Under the pieces are notes generated by a model. The model saw nothing but the letters and a program-made list of their open reading frames with translations, was not told the origin of the DNA and made no database searches. From positions 1 to 14,002 of the forward strand of contig DAOTVD010000295.1 in the NCBI GenBank assembly GCA_034437075.1: a DNA stretch of 14,002 bases, written 5' to 3'. Positions 12,477 through 14,002 of this stretch are shown here, piece by piece (position 1 is the stretch's first letter; the number at the start of each line of letters is the position of its first letter). The DNA is from DAOTVD01 sp034437075 (GTDB lineage: Bacteria; Chloroflexota; Anaerolineae; Aggregatilineales; J027). Made by a program: the position numbers and the translations under genes.

Positions 12477-13322
12477 ATGAGCCATAGTTATGAAGATAGT
12501 GCCGATTTCCGCACCAGCCGCATGGCCCAGGTCGTCGCAGAAACCTGGCAGGTGGTCTCGCAGCGCAAACGCGAAGTTCCGCTGGCCGGGGTGCGGGCCT
12601 TAGCTGGTATGCAGCGCCGCACTTACGACCTCCTGAGCGCATTGCGCAACGATGGCAAAGTCTCGCTCATTGCCCAGATCAAACGCACGTCGCCGGATAT
12701 GCCGCGTAGCCTGGATAATTATAATCCGCTGACCCTGGCCCACCGCTTCGAGAGCCTGGGCGCGCGGGCGTTGCTCGTGGCGACCAATCAGCAATACTAC
12801 CGAGGCGATGTCGCCGACCTGACCCACGTATCCAGCGCGGTGCAGGTGCCCATCATCCGCCAGGATTTTATTTTTGACGAATATCAGATTGTCGAAGCAC
12901 GCGCGGCAGGTGCCGACGCCGTATTGCTCATCGCTGCGTTGCTAGAAGCACCAAAATTGCGCGAACTCATCTCGATTACCCAGCGCAACCGCATGACCGC
13001 GATGGTGCAGGTGGCCAGCCAGGCCGAAATCGAACGCGCGGTGGCCTTCGAGCCGCGCGTGATCGCTATCAATAACCGCGATATGGAAACGCTGGCGGTA
13101 GATTTGGATCGTACGCTGCATCTGCGCGAATACATCCCGGCTCATATGGGCGTGGTCAGCCTGGGCGGGCTGCGCACGGCGGAAGATGTGGCGTATGTGC
13201 ATCAGGCTAGGATTGATGCTATCGTGGTGGGGCAAGCGCTCTTGATGGCCCCCGATGCCGCCGCCGCTTTACAGGAATTGTTCAAATTAACGGAAAATGG
13301 CGATGTATCAGACGCTCGCTAA
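12477..13322 (+). CDS. TrpC-like (indole-3-glycerol phosphate synthase fold) protein with lost catalytic residues
   Basis: 281 residues from ATG 12477, which has AAGG 2-5 bases upstream. An upstream in-frame ATG (12390) would overlap the rhomboid gene and add non-family sequence. The TIM-barrel pattern of TrpC is clear: LIAQIKRTSPD (64-74), then GARALLVATNQQYYRGD, VPIIRQDFIFDEYQI (124-138), AINNRDMETLAVDLDRTL (197-214), VVSLGGLRTAEDV (226-238) and VVGQALL. Compared with S. solfataricus IGPS, Glu51 is Gln67, the general acid Lys110 is Gln129, the general base Glu159 is Gln178, Glu210 is Leu229 and Ser211 is Gly230. Lys53 (Lys69), Asn180 (Asn199) and Arg182 (Arg201) remain. Standard indole-glycerol phosphate synthesis is therefore doubtful. 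No other trp genes are near; a NUDIX gene overlaps its end. Automatic annotation would call it trpC. Confidence 0.85.
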   Translation: MSHSYEDSADFRTSRMAQVVAETWQVVSQRKREVPLAGVRALAGMQRRTYDLLSALRNDGKVSLIAQIKRTSPDMPRSLDNYNPLTLAHRFESLGARALLVATNQQYYRGDVADLTHVSSAVQVPIIRQDFIFDEYQIVEARAAGADAVLLIAALLEAPKLRELISITQRNRMTAMVQVASQAEIERAVAFEPRVIAINNRDMETLAVDLDRTLHLREYIPAHMGVVSLGGLRTAEDVAYVHQARIDAIVVGQALLMAPDAAAALQELFKLTENGDVSDAR

Positions 13323-13824
13323 ACGCATCATCGCACAAAATCCCTGGTACACCCTGCGCCAGGATGATGTGCGCTTGCCCGATGGGCAAGAAACCGTCTA
13401 CAACGTCATCACGAAGCCCAACGCGGTCTGGATTGTGCCGCTGTTGTCGGATGGCCAGATCGTGCTGATTGACCAGTATCGCTATACCATTGATACCTGG
13501 TGTTTAGAAATCCCCGCTGGGGGGATGCTGCCGGGGGATACACCCGAGGGCACCGCCGCACGCGAACTGGGCGAAGAAATCGGCGGCACGGCGCGCGAGC
13601 TCGTCTTGCTGGGCACCTTTTGGACGATGAACGGCATTGGCGATGAACTCGGCTATATGTACTTGGCCCGCGATGTTACCCTGGGCGCCCCCCAGCGCGA
13701 AGCAACCGAAATGATCCGCCAGCGCAGTTTCCCGGCGGCGGATGCCGTGGCGATGGCACGTGCGGGCCAGGTGCCGGATGCGCAAAGCGCGCTAGCTTTG
13801 TTGTTATGCGAACCCTATCTATAA
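13303..13824 (+). CDS. NUDIX hydrolase (ADP-ribose pyrophosphatase-like)
   Basis: About 173 residues. NUDIX enzymes split nucleoside diphosphates linked to other groups; this sequence resembles ADP-sugar/ADP-ribose pyrophosphatases. The Nudix box reads PAGGMLPGD then TPEGTAARELGEEIGG, with the metal-binding REL-GEE intact and Asp in place of the first Glu (usually PGE). NAVWIVPLLSDGQIVLIDQY and EIPAGG before it are characteristic of the ADPRP group. The start is chosen at 13303 because GGA at 13292-13294 is well spaced from it; ATG 13297 is two codons earlier but too close to that GGA. The gene begins inside the last codons of the TrpC-like gene in another frame, so the two are probably co-translated. 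The substrate is not certain from sequence. Confidence 0.92.
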   Translation: MYQTLAKRIIAQNPWYTLRQDDVRLPDGQETVYNVITKPNAVWIVPLLSDGQIVLIDQYRYTIDTWCLEIPAGGMLPGDTPEGTAARELGEEIGGTARELVLLGTFWTMNGIGDELGYMYLARDVTLGAPQREATEMIRQRSFPAADAVAMARAGQVPDAQSALALLLCEPYL

Positions 13825-14002
13825 GGCCCGGTCTAGGGCTCATCGTGCTGGCGCTGTGGCTGGCGGCTTGCGCCACCTCCTCCAATGAGGGCGCGCCGAC
13901 CTCCGACGCGCGGTTGCTGGATGGCGACATGCCGCGCCAGTTGCTGCCCATTGAATTCACGCCCGAACCCAGCGCGACCCCAGATGGCACGCGCCCACCG
14001 AG
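13806..14002 (+). CDS. Lipoprotein, N-terminal part (runs off the window)
   Basis: ATG 13806 opens a frame that stays open to the window end (65 codons). It begins MRTLSIRPGLGLIVLALWLA and continues to a lipobox Leu-Ala-Ala-Cys, with Cys22 the expected lipidated residue. A Ser/Thr/Pro-rich linker follows, including TPEPSATPDGTRPP near the edge, typical of a surface lipoprotein tether. The start lies within the 3' end of the NUDIX gene (19-bp overlap, different frame), indicating an operon with the TrpC-like and NUDIX genes. No strong Shine-Dalgarno is visible, so translational coupling is likely. The functional domain lies outside the window and cannot be named. Confidence 0.8.
   Translation, partial: MRTLSIRPGLGLIVLALWLAACATSSNEGAPTSDARLLDGDMPRQLLPIEFTPEPSATPDGTRPP

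Noticed and set aside
12074..12487. A 137-codon plus-strand frame antisense to the rhomboid gene
   Set aside because: It is a shadow of the rhomboid coding strand, with no recognisable motifs or start signal.

Overview
The window looks like chromosomal DNA of a moderately GC-rich, compactly organised bacterium. A member of the Chloroflexota (Anaerolineae-like) fits best. This is an inference from the combination of a class I (archaeal-type) lysyl-tRNA synthetase, a solo gatC, a SpoVS protein without other sporulation genes, a rhomboid protease, a LexA with a GAAC-N4-GTTC operator, and a general protein style typical of that phylum. No rRNA, tRNA, CRISPR array, insertion sequence or prophage gene was seen.

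Layout: (1) 1-3507: the end of a fibronectin-III-like protein, an Ntn-hydrolase asparaginase/isoaspartyl peptidase, and on the minus strand a three-gene unit of sirtuin, secreted beta-propeller-like protein and D-aminoacyl-tRNA deacylase. (2) 3643-5232: gatC, a response regulator with a glutamate in place of the phosphorylated aspartate and a degenerate GGDEF-like output domain, and a small hypothetical protein, all closely spaced. (3) 5233-8038: dnaA (minus strand) between two large non-coding regions. The 645-bp region past its 3' end holds 11 exact copies of TTATCGACA (a variant DnaA box), several CCCCCATATATGGGGG palindromes and many TTTGGGAT motifs. This is very probably the replication origin. 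The region upstream of dnaA carries copies of the last two motifs but no exact TTATCGACA, and ends in a long leader for spoVS. (4) 8039-11606: spoVS, a class I LysRS fused to a B3/4 (PheRS-beta editing-like) domain, and lexA divergent from it behind a clear promoter with SOS boxes. (5) 11603-14002: a rhomboid protease, a TrpC-like protein that has lost most catalytic residues, a NUDIX hydrolase and the start of a lipoprotein.

Functionally the region combines replication initiation (oriC/dnaA), the SOS regulator, translation quality control (Dtd, GatC, LysRS-B3/4) and protein repair or turnover (isoaspartyl peptidase, sirtuin, rhomboid). The points most worth follow-up are the origin, with its altered DnaA box matched by altered base-reading residues in DnaA and two further unexplained motif families; the LysRS-B3/4 fusion; and the TrpC pseudoenzyme candidate.
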